Of a stretch of DNA of 59,324 nt, positions 18,395 through 26,596 are shown piece after piece. Made by a program: the position numbers and the translations under genes. Origin of the DNA: Afipia felis ATCC 53690 (GTDB lineage: Bacteria; Pseudomonadota; Alphaproteobacteria; Rhizobiales; Xanthobacteraceae); NCBI RefSeq assembly GCF_000314735.2, contig NZ_KB375271.1, positions 1-59,324 of the forward strand, in the 5' to 3' direction. The notes under the pieces are model-generated. The model saw only the letters and a program-made list of their open reading frames with translations. It ran no database searches and was not told where the DNA came from. Within the stretch, counting starts at the first letter, position 1. Every line of letters starts with the position of its first letter.

Positions 18395-19327
18395 ATGACC
18401 ACAGATCGCAGCAGCCAAGCCCAGACCGGCAACGATATCTACGAGCGCGTCACCAACCAGATCATCGCCGCCATTGAGGCTGGCGCCGGCAAGTACCGGA
18501 TGCCTTGGCATCACGACGGATCGGCCATCACCACGCCCGTCAACGTCGCCTCTCGCAAGGCCTATCGCGGCGTCAACATCCTCTCGCTCTGGGCTGCGGC
18601 GCAGGCGTCCAGTTATGCCGCCGGCATCTGGGGCACTTATCGCCAATGGCAGGAGTTCGGCGCGCAGGTCCGCAAGGGCGAGCGCGGCCACCTCGTCGTG
18701 TTCTGGAAGACGACGGATCGCAGCAGCGACACAGACCGTCAGGATGGCGACGACAATCATCACGAGCCCGCACGGCGCCTGTTTGCTCGCGGCTATATCG
18801 TCTTCAATGCCGCTCAGGTCGACGGCTACACACCGCCCGAGCTGCCGGTGCTTCCCGAGGTCGAGCGGATCGAACACGCGGAGCGCTTCTGCGCCGCCCT
18901 CGGCATCGATATTCGCCACGGCGGATCGCAGGCCTGCTACATCCCATCGAAGGACTGCGTGCAGATGCCGGACTTCGCCTGCTTCCGGGATGCGATTGCC
19001 TACTACGCCGTGTTGCTCCACGAATGCGGTCACGCTTCCGGCGCCAAACATCGCCTCGACCGCGATCTGTCCGGACGATTCGGCTCGGCCGCCTACGCCA
19101 TGGAAGAATGCACGGTCGAACTTCTCAGCGCCATGATCTGCGCCGACCTCAACCTCAGTGTTGAGCCACGACCCGACCACGCCCGCTACATCGCCTCCTG
19201 GCTCGAAGTGCTGCGCTCCGACAAGCGCGCCATCTTCACCGCGGCGAGCAAGGCACAAGAGATCACCGACTGGATGCACGCCCTGCAAGCCAATGCTCAT
19301 GGGCACGACGTCAGGGGCGCCGCATAG
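18395..19327 (+). CDS. ardC: ArdC-type antirestriction protein
   Basis: Protein of 310 residues. The N-terminal ssDNA-binding domain (ArdC N-terminal family) spans about residues 10-130, with VNVASRKAYRGVNILSL and the KGERGHLVVFWK segment. The C-terminal zincin-like metallopeptidase domain has the HEXXH motif at H209-E210-C-G-H213, followed by a downstream Glu-rich helix (EECTVELLSAMICADL). ArdC-class proteins bind incoming single-stranded plasmid DNA and protect it from restriction after conjugation. The ATG follows AGGAGG, which is partly in the preceding stem. Confidence 0.9.
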   Translation: MTTDRSSQAQTGNDIYERVTNQIIAAIEAGAGKYRMPWHHDGSAITTPVNVASRKAYRGVNILSLWAAAQASSYAAGIWGTYRQWQEFGAQVRKGERGHLVVFWKTTDRSSDTDRQDGDDNHHEPARRLFARGYIVFNAAQVDGYTPPELPVLPEVERIEHAERFCAALGIDIRHGGSQACYIPSKDCVQMPDFACFRDAIAYYAVLLHECGHASGAKHRLDRDLSGRFGSAAYAMEECTVELLSAMICADLNLSVEPRPDHARYIASWLEVLRSDKRAIFTAASKAQEITDWMHALQANAHGHDVRGAA

Positions 19328-19370
19328 GCGCCCCCTCAGCGGACCGTTTCAAAGAATCCACCGGGTGCGA

Positions 19371-19799
19371 TCAGCTGACCGCACCCTCCCGGAACAGCGT
19401 CTCGATCAGCGGACATTCCGGCAACGTGCCGTCAGCACATTGCGCGACAACCTTCTTGAGCACCCGCTCCATGCGCTTCAGATCGACAATCTTCGCCTGC
19501 ACGTCCTCAAGGTGTGCAGCGGCGACCGCGCGCGCCTCGGCACAGGGCTGGTTGCGCTCGTCGACGAGACGCAGCAGCTCACGGATTTCATCAAGGGAGA
19601 AGCCGAGCTCGCGCGCCCGTAACACGAAGCGAAGGTGCCGCTCATGCGACGTGTCGTAGCTGCGGTAGCCGCTCGTTGTGCGCGGCGGTTCGGGCAGAAG
19701 GCCGACCTTCTCGTAATAACGCACCGTCTCCAGATTGCAGCCCGTTCGCTGGGCGAGTTCCGCCCGCTGCAGCCCCTTCACCCCGGCGTGATCGCGCAT
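19371..19799 (-). CDS. merR: MerR, Hg(II)-responsive regulator
   Basis: Protein of 142 residues: N-terminal winged helix-turn-helix (residues 10-50), dimerisation helix, and the mercury-binding cysteines C86, C121 and C129 in the C-x34-C-x7-C arrangement expected for MerR (LPECPLIE at the end). It is divergent from merT and shares the operator at 19819-19833. It should repress and, with Hg(II), activate the mer promoter by DNA twisting. The ATG at 19799 is the only good start. Confidence 0.93.
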   Translation of the reverse strand: MRDHAGVKGLQRAELAQRTGCNLETVRYYEKVGLLPEPPRTTSGYRSYDTSHERHLRFVLRARELGFSLDEIRELLRLVDERNQPCAEARAVAAAHLEDVQAKIVDLKRMERVLKKVVAQCADGTLPECPLIETLFREGAVS

Positions 19800-19812
19800 C
19801 GCAAAATCCTTC

Positions 19813-19843
19813 TTGACCCTGTAGCGACTACAGACCGCATGCT
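19813..19843 (+). promoter_or_regulatory. mer promoter and MerR operator
   Basis: -35 TTGACC (19813-19818), a 19-bp spacer and a -10-like CATGCT (19838-19843). The spacer begins with the perfect dyad CTGTAGCGACTACAG (19819-19833). The overlong 19-bp spacer with a central dyad is the classic MerR-family activation site. Confidence 0.88.
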
Positions 19844-19881
19844 ACGGCACGCTTAGGATTTCGACAAGGAAGAGAGTGGAC

Positions 19882-20307
19882 ATGGTCGCATCGCGATCCG
19901 GAACGGCAAGCATGGCGCCTCGTGCGGCGGATCCCTCCGCGCCCGAAGGCAGGGAGGTTGGACGGCAGCGTCTGATCGCCGTTGGCGGTATCTTCGGGGC
20001 GCTCGCCGCCTCGTCCTGCTGCATCGTGCCGCTGATCCTGTTCAGTGTCGGTATCGGTGGTGCCTGGATTGGCAATCTGACAGCGCTTGCACCCTACAAA
20101 CCGATCTTCGTCGCCGGAACCGCAGGCCTTCTCGGTTACGGCTTCTATCTCGTCTACTGGAAGCCGCGGCGAGTCTGCGCTGAGGGCGCCGCTTGCGCGC
20201 GCCCCATTTCCAACCGTCTCGTCCAGCTCGCGCTCTGGATCGCAACCGCACTTGTGATCGCCGCCTTCGCCTTCGACTACATCGCCCCGCTGCTGCTTGG
20301 CGCCTGA
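19882..20307 (+). CDS. merT: MerT, mercuric ion transporter
   Basis: Inner-membrane protein of 141 residues with three predicted transmembrane segments. The first contains the vicinal cysteine pair (SSCCIVPLIL) that takes Hg(II) from MerP, and the cytoplasmic loop carries a second pair (RRVCAEGAACARP). ATG 19882 is favoured after AAGGAAG; a GTG at 19876 would add two residues. First gene of the mer transcript. Confidence 0.9.
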   Translation: MVASRSGTASMAPRAADPSAPEGREVGRQRLIAVGGIFGALAASSCCIVPLILFSVGIGGAWIGNLTALAPYKPIFVAGTAGLLGYGFYLVYWKPRRVCAEGAACARPISNRLVQLALWIATALVIAAFAFDYIAPLLLGA

Positions 20308-20328
20308 GACCAAAAGGAGACCCGTCCA

Positions 20329-20622
20329 ATGAACAAATATTTGAGCGCACTCACCCTGATCGCCTCGATGATGACGGCGTCGACCGCATTCGCCGGAGAA
20401 CGCACGATCACCTTCGCTGTCGACAACATGACCTGCGCCTCGTGCCCTTACATTGTGAAGACCTCGATGGCGGTGGTCCCGGGCGTAGCGAACGTGACCG
20501 TCTCCTTCGAGGCAAAGACGGCGACCGTGACCTTCGACGACGCGAAGACGAACCCGGACGCCATCGCGGCCGCTAGCACGAACGCGGGCTATCCAGCCCA
20601 TCTGAGGCAGCGGGGCAGCTAA
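20329..20622 (+). CDS. merP: MerP, periplasmic mercury-binding protein
   Basis: Protein of 97 residues: signal peptide (residues 1-22, cleavage after AFA), then a ferredoxin-like heavy-metal-associated fold with the NMTCASCP metal site. It binds Hg(II) in the periplasm and hands it to MerT. It lies 21 bases after merT with an AAGGAG ribosome binding site. Confidence 0.93.
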   Translation: MNKYLSALTLIASMMTASTAFAGERTITFAVDNMTCASCPYIVKTSMAVVPGVANVTVSFEAKTATVTFDDAKTNPDAIAAASTNAGYPAHLRQRGS

Positions 20623-20623
20623 G

Positions 20624-20869
20624 ATGAGTGACCGCACTACAAGCCGTATAGGCATGGCCGGTGCAGTCCTGGTCGCGATCCGCTGCGCCGCGCCGCTCCT
20701 TGCCGTCAGCCTGTCCTTTGTGGGCCTTGGCGCGTGGCTAGCCGGTAAGGGCCTTGTAGTGCTTCCGCTGATGGCTGCGAGCTTCGGCCTCATCGCCTGG
20801 ATCCATCGTCGCCACGCAGAGGCCGCCCATTGCGAGACGACGATTCACAAGGAAGGCGTGAAGCCATGA
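20624..20869 (+). CDS. merF: MerF-like mercury transporter, altered cysteine pair
   Basis: Protein of 81 residues with two transmembrane helices (residues about 12-36 and 42-60), matching MerF in size, topology and position. MerF normally has a vicinal CC in the first helix; here that position reads AIRCAAP, with one cysteine. A second single cysteine is in the tail (AAHCETT). Either the transporter uses a different thiol arrangement or it is impaired. Its stop overlaps the start of the next gene as ATGA. Confidence 0.7.
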   Translation: MSDRTTSRIGMAGAVLVAIRCAAPLLAVSLSFVGLGAWLAGKGLVVLPLMAASFGLIAWIHRRHAEAAHCETTIHKEGVKP

Positions 20870-23127
20870 ACGATTGTTGTGCCTCCTCCTCGTCGCGAAT
20901 CGAGGCTGTCATTCTTACGCCCGAGACACTGCCGAGCTACGCCGTGCGGCCGGGCGTGACGTTTCCGGATTGGTCTGTGGTTAAATCACCAGCGGTCAAG
21001 GATGCGCTGCAAGCGATGGTCGGGTCCGACCATGTGTTCGATCGCTGGAGTGGCTACGATCCCGCCACGGATCGGGTTCGCGTTGCGCTGCTCGAACTCT
21101 ACTCCGAAGATGGACGAACCCCGACCACGGGCGCGCTTGCGGAGCGAGCGGGATTGAACGAGACGTCCGTCCGGACACTGCTTGAAGAGCTCCGCCGTCG
21201 CGACCTGGTCGTGCTCGACGGCGAGCGGATCGTCGGTTCCTATCCCTTCACCGATAGGGACGCGGGCTACCGGGTCACACTCGACGGGCGTGTTCTCAAC
21301 GCAATGTGTGCGGTCGACGCACTCGGCATTGGCGCCATGACTGATCGCGATATCACGATTGCATCGCGCTGCCGCCATTGCGGTGCGCAAATCCGGATCG
21401 CCACGCGGGACCAAGGGCGGGCGCTGGCGCAGATCGAGCCGCGGACCGCTGTCGTGTGGCAAAGCGTTCGCTACGAAGGCGCGTGTGCTGCGAACTCGCT
21501 GTGCGCGACGACCGCCTTCTTCTGTTCGGACGACCATCTCTCCGCCTGGCGCCGTGAACAGGCCGCGGACGAGGCCGGATTTCGGCTGTCGGTCGAGGAA
21601 GGGCTCGAGGCTGGCCGCGCTCTGTTCGGGCCGAGCCTCGCCGGCCTCGATACGGCGGCACAGTGGTCGGTCGGCTCGACATCGAAGCGCGCTGTCGTGG
21701 TGGACCGCTTTCGCACGAACTGTCGCAATGGCGGCGCCTACGATCTCGTCGTCATCGGCGCCGGCTCGGCCGGCTTCTCGGCCTCCATCGCAGCTGCCGA
21801 TCAGGGCGCGCAGGTGGCGCTCATCGGCAGCGGCACCATCGGCGGCACTTGCGTCAATATCGGCTGTGTGCCGTCGAAGACTCTGATCCGAGCCGCCGAG
21901 ACGCTTCACAATGCGCGCGTAGCAGCACGTTTTGCCGGCCTCGCGGCGGAGGCCGAACTGACCGACTGGCGCAGCACCGTTCGTCAGAAGGACATCCTCG
22001 TTTCCGAACTGCGCCATGCCAAGTACACGAATCTGCTGCCCGCCTATAACGGCATTGCTTATCGCGAAGGAGCGGCGCGCCTCATAGAAGGTGGTGTCGA
22101 GGTGGACGGCGCGCGCATTCCCGCCGGCAAGATCATCATCGCGACCGGCGCGCGGCCGGCGATACCCGCCATCCCCGGCATCGAAGCCGTGCCGTATCTC
22201 ACCAGCACGACCGCGCTTGATCGTGAGGAGCTACCACGATCGTTGCTCGTCATCGGCGGCGGCTATATCGGGGCGGAGCTCGCCCAGATGTTCGCCCGCG
22301 CGGGCGTCAAGGTGACGCTGGTGTGCCGGTCTCGTCTGCTCCCCGAGGCCGAGCCCGAGATCGGCGCGGCGCTGACGGGATATTTCCAGGACGAAGGGAT
22401 CTCCGTGATCTCCGGCATCGCCTACCGTGCGATCCGCAAGACCGAGAACGGCATTGCGCTCGATATTTCGCGCGACGGACAGAACACCACGATTGACGCC
22501 CATCAGGTGCTGATCACCACCGGGCGCGCGCCCAACATCGAAGGCCTTGGGCTCACCGAACACGGGATCGCCGTCTCGCCGAAGGGCGGCATCGTCGTCG
22601 ACGACCGCATGCGTACCACCGGGGCCGGCATCTATGCCGCCGGCGACGTCACCGGCCGCGACCAGTTCGTCTATATGGCCGCCTACGGCGCCAAGCTCGC
22701 CGCCAAGAATGCTCTTAACGGCGACAGCCTGCGCTATGACAACAGCGCCATGCCCGCCATCGTGTTCTCAGATCCACAGGTGGCGAGCGTCGGGCTGACG
22801 GAGGCCGCCGCGCGCGCGGCCGGACACGCGATTCGCGTATCGACGATCGGTCTCGACCAAGTACCACGCGCACTCGCCGCTCGTGACACCCGCGGGCTGA
22901 TCAAGCTCGTGGCAGACGCCGGCAGCGGCCGGCTGCTCGGCGCGCATATCCTCGCGCCGGAAGGGGCTGACAGCATCCAGACTGCGGCGCTTGCGATCCG
23001 GCAGGGCCTTACCGTCGAGGACCTCGCGGATACGATCTTTCCGTATCTCACCACCGTCGAGGGCCTGAAGCTCGCGGCGCTGTCGTTCGGCAAGGATGTC
23101 GCCAAGCTGTCCTGCTGCGCTGGTTAA
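20866..23127 (+). CDS. merBA: MerB-MerA fusion: organomercurial lyase plus mercuric reductase
   Basis: Protein of 753 residues combining two enzymes. Residues about 30-265 are MerB: winged-helix-like N-terminal part, then catalytic C148 and D151 (AMCAVDALG) and C213 (SLCATTAFF), matching Cys96, Asp99 and Cys159 of R831b MerB. Residues about 290-753 are MerA: FAD-binding GAGSAG, redox-active C329 and C334 (GTCVNIGCVPSK), NAD(P)H-binding GGGYIGAE and the C-terminal CC pair (C750, C751) that delivers Hg(II). The usual N-terminal NmerA metal-binding domain is absent and MerB takes its place. It would cleave C-Hg bonds and reduce the released Hg(II) to Hg(0). An extra CC pair occurs at residues 4-5. 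Confidence 0.92.
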   Translation: MNDCCASSSSRIEAVILTPETLPSYAVRPGVTFPDWSVVKSPAVKDALQAMVGSDHVFDRWSGYDPATDRVRVALLELYSEDGRTPTTGALAERAGLNETSVRTLLEELRRRDLVVLDGERIVGSYPFTDRDAGYRVTLDGRVLNAMCAVDALGIGAMTDRDITIASRCRHCGAQIRIATRDQGRALAQIEPRTAVVWQSVRYEGACAANSLCATTAFFCSDDHLSAWRREQAADEAGFRLSVEEGLEAGRALFGPSLAGLDTAAQWSVGSTSKRAVVVDRFRTNCRNGGAYDLVVIGAGSAGFSASIAAADQGAQVALIGSGTIGGTCVNIGCVPSKTLIRAAETLHNARVAARFAGLAAEAELTDWRSTVRQKDILVSELRHAKYTNLLPAYNGIAYREGAARLIEGGVEVDGARIPAGKIIIATGARPAIPAIPGIEAVPYLTSTTALDREELPRSLLVIGGGYIGAELAQMFARAGVKVTLVCRSRLLPEAEPEIGAALTGYFQDEGISVISGIAYRAIRKTENGIALDISRDGQNTTIDAHQVLITTGRAPNIEGLGLTEHGIAVSPKGGIVVDDRMRTTGAGIYAAGDVTGRDQFVYMAAYGAKLAAKNALNGDSLRYDNSAMPAIVFSDPQVASVGLTEAAARAAGHAIRVSTIGLDQVPRALAARDTRGLIKLVADAGSGRLLGAHILAPEGADSIQTAALAIRQGLTVEDLADTIFPYLTTVEGLKLAALSFGKDVAKLSCCAG

Positions 23128-23233
23128 GCACAAGATCTGTCTCACGAACGTGCATCCGTCGGAAGCTCGGGAAAATCCGGCCTTTCAGCGCGCGAGTTCG
23201 ACTGAGACAGCTTGGCTGTTCAGATAACGCGCC

Positions 23234-23445
23234 GAGCTTGGCGCGTGTTTCCTCAGCGCCGACCTCGGCAATCGTGCCCGAGCTCAAGCCGCGCGCGGAT
23301 CGCGCGAGCTACCTTGCATCGTGGCTTGGAGGCACTGTCCAACGACAAGCATTACATCTTCTCGGCGGCCGCGCACGCGCAACGCGCGGCGATCTACCTG
23401 CACGAGCTTCAGCCCAAGTCGGCCGAGATCGACCAAGCGGCATGA
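23234..23445 (+). pseudogene. Decayed C-terminal end of an ardC-like gene
   Basis: Reading across frames gives ELGACFLSADLG, then IVPELKPRADRASYLASWL, then EALSNDKHYIFSAAAHAQRA and a normal stop. This matches the end of ArdC-type metallopeptidases (compare ARYIASWLEVLRSDKRAIFTAASKAQ in the intact copy). There are two frameshifts (one near 23268, one near 23330), and no coding sequence is left upstream of 23234. It is not a copy of the intact ardC at 18395, as the residues differ, so a second ardC once stood here. Confidence 0.75.
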
Positions 23446-23863
23446 GGCGCACCCATCCGCGGCTTGGATGCCCTGCGCTTCATAATTCACCTTTCGCGAC
23501 AAGATGAAGGCCCCGCCTCGCGGCTGGCCTTTCTTGCGTGCATCATCATGCGAAATGGCCGGCGACCGGGATGGCGGTGCTTGTCCATCGCCTGATCGAG
23601 CCGCATAGGCCAGATGCGCCGGGCGGGTGAGCCTGGCTGTCCGAGATGCCGGTCTCTCCTTGGGCCAACGCCCTTCCTGCAGCGGCCGAGCCTGATGTCA
23701 TCACGCGACGCCCGGGTTGCCGTCGAGGCCGCTGGACCGGAGACAAGCCTACGCGGTGCGTGCGAGTCTCTCTCACAAACGCGCCCTGTACCGCCGTCGT
23801 GCAGCGTGGCGTGCCGGTCGCTCAGTCGTATCCCCGTCGTTTGGCCTGACGCGCCCAATGCGT

Positions 23864-24070
23864 CCTCGATTTGGCATGTCTAACCGAAGGCCGTCGTCGC
23901 TGCGCTCCGCCTCGATCACAAGACCGCAACGGCCGTTCTCGGCTTTCTTCCCCTGGCCGCTGCGCGCCCATTCCTCGCGAGACAAGAAAGCCTCGCCCTG
24001 GCCGCCCTCTACTGCATGGCGGCCCTTCGGGAGCGGTCCGATCGCCTCCGGTCAACGACAGCCATCGAGG
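23864..24070. promoter_or_regulatory. Nested fold-back leader of DUF736 gene
   Basis: CCTCGAT (23864-23870) with ATCGAGG (24064-24070), CCGAAGG (23884-23890) with CCTTCGG (24024-24030), and GGCTTTCTT (23941-23949) with AAGAAAGCC (23984-23992). Partial pairing continues outside (GACGCG/GTCGCG). From 23446 to 23863 I see no gene. Confidence 0.6.
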
Positions 24071-24111
24071 TCGCGATGGTCGCGGCCCGAGAAACCAAAG
24101 AGGACACGAAC

Positions 24112-24426
24112 ATGGCTACCATCGGCAACTTCACCGTGAACGGCAACGGCTTCGTGGGCACCGTCAAGACCCTCGCCCTCGGCACCGTGAAGGCCAAGAT
24201 CGTTCCGGCCGAGCGGACCTCGGAAAAGGCCCCTGATTACCGGATCTTCGCGGGAACTATCGAGTTCGGCGCCGCGTGGAAGAAGAAGTCCCAGGAGCAG
24301 AACCGGGACTATCTCTCGGTCAAGCTGGACGACCCGAGCTTCGCGGCTCCGATCTACGCCACGCTGGTCGAGGTGGAAGGCGAGGAAGGCCACTCGCTCA
24401 TCTGGTCTCGTCCGAACCGCGATTGA
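24112..24426 (+). CDS. DUF736 family protein
   Basis: Protein of 104 residues, a clear DUF736 member: [20 protein letters not shown] at the start, then APDYRIFAG and [31 protein letters not shown]. The family is common on alphaproteobacterial plasmids and its function is unknown; the fold is likely a small beta-barrel. It follows AGAGGACACGAAC and the fold-back leader. Confidence 0.9.
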   Translation: MATIGNFTVNGNGFVGTVKTLALGTVKAKIVPAERTSEKAPDYRIFAGTIEFGAAWKKKSQEQNRDYLSVKLDDPSFAAPIYATLVEVEGEEGHSLIWSRPNRD

Positions 24427-24491
24427 GACGCCGCGCAGAAGGTCCCGCCGCGAGACGGGGCCTTCCCGCGTGAGCAGAAAGGAGAACGATC

Positions 24492-24761
24492 ATGTGCAAG
24501 GTCTTGAACGCGCGCGCTGTCGGCAAGCGCTCGAGTGCGACGCAGGTTTACATTGGGCGCCCGAGCAAATGGGGCAACCCGTTCGTCATCGGGCGCGATG
24601 GGTCGCGCGCCGAGGTCATCGCGAAATATCGCGCCTGGATTGTCGTGCAGCCCGCGCTGATGAATGCGCTCGGCGAGCTGCGCAGCCGCGACCTCGTTTG
24701 CTGGTGCGCACCGCTCGCGTGCCACGGCGACGTGCTGGTGGAACCTGCCAAGAGGCGCTGA
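24492..24761 (+). CDS. DUF4326 family protein
   Basis: Protein of 89 residues matching DUF4326: [20 protein letters not shown], a middle helix, and [17 protein letters not shown] with the conserved Cys-x-Cys and CHGD residues at the end. Function unknown; the motif pattern suggests a small enzyme or metal site. It shares a transcript with the DUF736 gene (65-bp gap) and ends against the convergent gene at 24762. Confidence 0.85.
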   Translation: MCKVLNARAVGKRSSATQVYIGRPSKWGNPFVIGRDGSRAEVIAKYRAWIVVQPALMNALGELRSRDLVCWCAPLACHGDVLVEPAKRR

Positions 24762-24950
24762 TCACGCACCTGTTCGATCCAATGCCGCCAGACGTTCGGG
24801 CATGGCGAGCAGCTTGATCGCCGCGGCGGTTACGGCTTCGGCGATGGTCGGATAGGTTTCCTCTGAACTCATCGACACTCCGTCGGGAAATGTCACGGTC
24901 GCCTGATAGCCATTGCCTTTCGGGGTTGCAGAAAGCTGGATCTTTGGCAT
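24762..24950 (-). CDS. Small HicB-like protein
   Basis: Protein of 62 residues. The segment YQATVTFPDGVSMSSEETYPTIAEAVTAAA follows the beta-beta-alpha pattern of HicB-type antitoxin domains (a Y-x-V-x-FPD strand, then the T-x-x-EA helix). A strong AAAGGAG ribosome binding site precedes the ATG. It lies 20 bases after the HEPN gene in the same direction, so the two are probably co-transcribed. The HicB resemblance is by eye only. Confidence 0.5.
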   Translation of the reverse strand: MPKIQLSATPKGNGYQATVTFPDGVSMSSEETYPTIAEAVTAAAIKLLAMPERLAALDRTGA

Positions 24951-24970
24951 GTCGCACCGTCTCCTTTGGG

Positions 24971-25732
24971 CTACATGGATCGGCTGCTTTTTGTTTCGGC
25001 TTCGAGGCCCCGCACGACATGCGCGAGGACACGTTGGCCTTCTCGAAAGACCTTCTCCCCGGGCAGCATCTGAGCACCTGTCATCGACGTTGGCGGTAGC
25101 ACGAACGCTCTCGCGTTCAATCCCGGCTTTCGGCCATTCTGAAAGAGTTGCCACAGAGTTTCATGGAGTGCGTGCAGAAAGCCGAACAGCGCTTTCATCT
25201 CGTCGACGCGGGTGTTTGCAAGAAGTTGATTGGTCTCGTCGAGATCGAAGATTTCGTTGTGGGCGAATACTTTGTCGCGAATGTTCCGATACCGCGCTTC
25301 GTAAATCACACGTTGCGCCTTGATCTCCCTGCGCAGCGCCCTGAAGTCGCTCGCTGTCGGCTCGAACGCGTCGCTAACATACGCTGCGGCTTCGCCCGTC
25401 GTCAAACCGGCTTTCTCTTTCCTGTTCGCCAGAGCTGGCTTCGAAAAGACCGAAAGGTCCTTTGAAGCGAGCGCCATCAGGTTATTGATGTTGTGAGCGG
25501 AATTCTGATCAAAGATGCGACCGAGCGCGATGAAGGCCGATATGAGCATGGCATGATGAGTCGTCAGCCAGAACAGTGGCGTCGTGTTCATTGCCCTGAG
25601 AACCGCCAAGTCGGAGGCTGCGAGCTCGCGCACGGATAGATAGGCATAAAAGTGTTGCTGCGCCGTCTCCTCCTCTTTGCGGAAGATTTCCAGCTCTTGC
25701 TCGAATGCTGCTTGCGCTGTGATTGTCACCAC
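24971..25732 (-). CDS. HEPN-domain protein, AbiU2-like
   Basis: All-helical protein of 253 residues with R152-D-K-V-F-A-H158, the R-x4-6-H catalytic motif of HEPN ribonucleases. The surrounding pattern (long N-terminal helices, then FWLTTHHAMLISAFIALGRIFD, then RNIRDKVFAHNEIFD) resembles the AbiU2 family linked to abortive infection. It probably cuts RNA when activated by phage. It starts with GTG at 25732. It lies next to YhaV/PrlF and a methylase/nuclease cassette, which supports a defence role. Confidence 0.6.
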   Translation of the reverse strand: MVTITAQAAFEQELEIFRKEEETAQQHFYAYLSVRELAASDLAVLRAMNTTPLFWLTTHHAMLISAFIALGRIFDQNSAHNINNLMALASKDLSVFSKPALANRKEKAGLTTGEAAAYVSDAFEPTASDFRALRREIKAQRVIYEARYRNIRDKVFAHNEIFDLDETNQLLANTRVDEMKALFGFLHALHETLWQLFQNGRKPGLNARAFVLPPTSMTGAQMLPGEKVFREGQRVLAHVVRGLEAETKSSRSM

Positions 25733-25760
25733 TCACCAGCCTTTGGGCGAGACCCAATCT

Positions 25761-26264
25761 TTATCTCCCGCGTGTTGAGCGGGACAAACGTCGTTTGGCG
25801 TCATCACTCGACGCTGTTGCCACGAGTTCTTTCCAGGTGTCTGGCGGATTTCCGCGGTCTAGCATCTTCCGAAACACGGCGTAGGCGTCGTTGGCGCTTT
25901 CATAGGCGCGCAGCGTCGAGTCATCATTCACCCAGGCAAGGACGATGATCTTGGAATCCGCCGATTGCTGATAGCGAAAGAACAGCCGAAACTGCTGCAG
26001 GAATTTCGCGGGGAACCAGTGCCTGTAGTCGTCGCCGAGCGTGCCGCCCTGCCGATACACGTCGCGGGTCGGGTCACCTGGGATATCTTCGAACGCCACC
26101 TTCAAGACGGCCGCGAGTAGCTTTGCAGCGCGTTTCTTCTTATAACCCTTCGGGTCTTTCTTGCGCCCCTTCTCGACTGCGGCGATCATCGCCTCGAGCT
26201 GGTCGAGAAACAGCGGATGCGCGTAGATCGTCCAACCGTTGACCGCGAAGGTGTCGTTGCTCAC
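25761..26264 (-). CDS. yhaV: YhaV toxin
   Basis: RelE-superfamily ribonuclease toxin of 167 residues. Family signature: GWTIYAHPLFLDQLEAMIAAVE, PRTRDVYRQGGTLG-type loop (here DPTRDVYRQGGTLGDDYRHWF) and a C-terminal FRYQQSADSKIIVLAWVNDD core followed by AYAVFRKML. It starts with GTG overlapping the stop of the antitoxin gene (GTGA). Confidence 0.9.
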   Translation of the reverse strand: MSNDTFAVNGWTIYAHPLFLDQLEAMIAAVEKGRKKDPKGYKKKRAAKLLAAVLKVAFEDIPGDPTRDVYRQGGTLGDDYRHWFPAKFLQQFRLFFRYQQSADSKIIVLAWVNDDSTLRAYESANDAYAVFRKMLDRGNPPDTWKELVATASSDDAKRRLSRSTRGR

Positions 26265-26596
26265 GCCTCATCTTCCGGCAGAGCCCCGTCCAGATCGACC
26301 TTGACGCCCTTGACGAGGGACTTGCCGCGCGCGACCAGCGACTTCGGCACCGGCCGAATTCGCGATGGCTCGTTTGCCATATCACGCGCCAGGAATGCGA
26401 GGAACGTGCCGATCACCGGATCGCCGTCGTCCGCCGACTTCTTCGCGATCACGACGGTGCCGTTAGCCAGCCCGCGAAACACCACTTGGTCGCGCTTGCC
26501 AAGGGCGAGCATCTTGCGGATGGCCGCGGGCACGGTCGTCTGACCGCGCTCCGTGATGGTCGCGGGGATTTCGAGGATTTCAGCCGTTTTGGCCAT
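26261..26596 (-). CDS. prlF: PrlF antitoxin (AbrB-like)
   Basis: Protein of 111 residues with a swapped-hairpin AbrB DNA-binding domain (TITERGQTTVPAAIRKMLALGKRD) and a C-terminal toxin-binding tail with FLAFLARDM. The standard partner of YhaV: it neutralises the toxin and represses the operon. ATG 26596 follows CAAGGAGCC. Confidence 0.9.
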   Translation of the reverse strand: MAKTAEILEIPATITERGQTTVPAAIRKMLALGKRDQVVFRGLANGTVVIAKKSADDGDPVIGTFLAFLARDMANEPSRIRPVPKSLVARGKSLVKGVKVDLDGALPEDEA

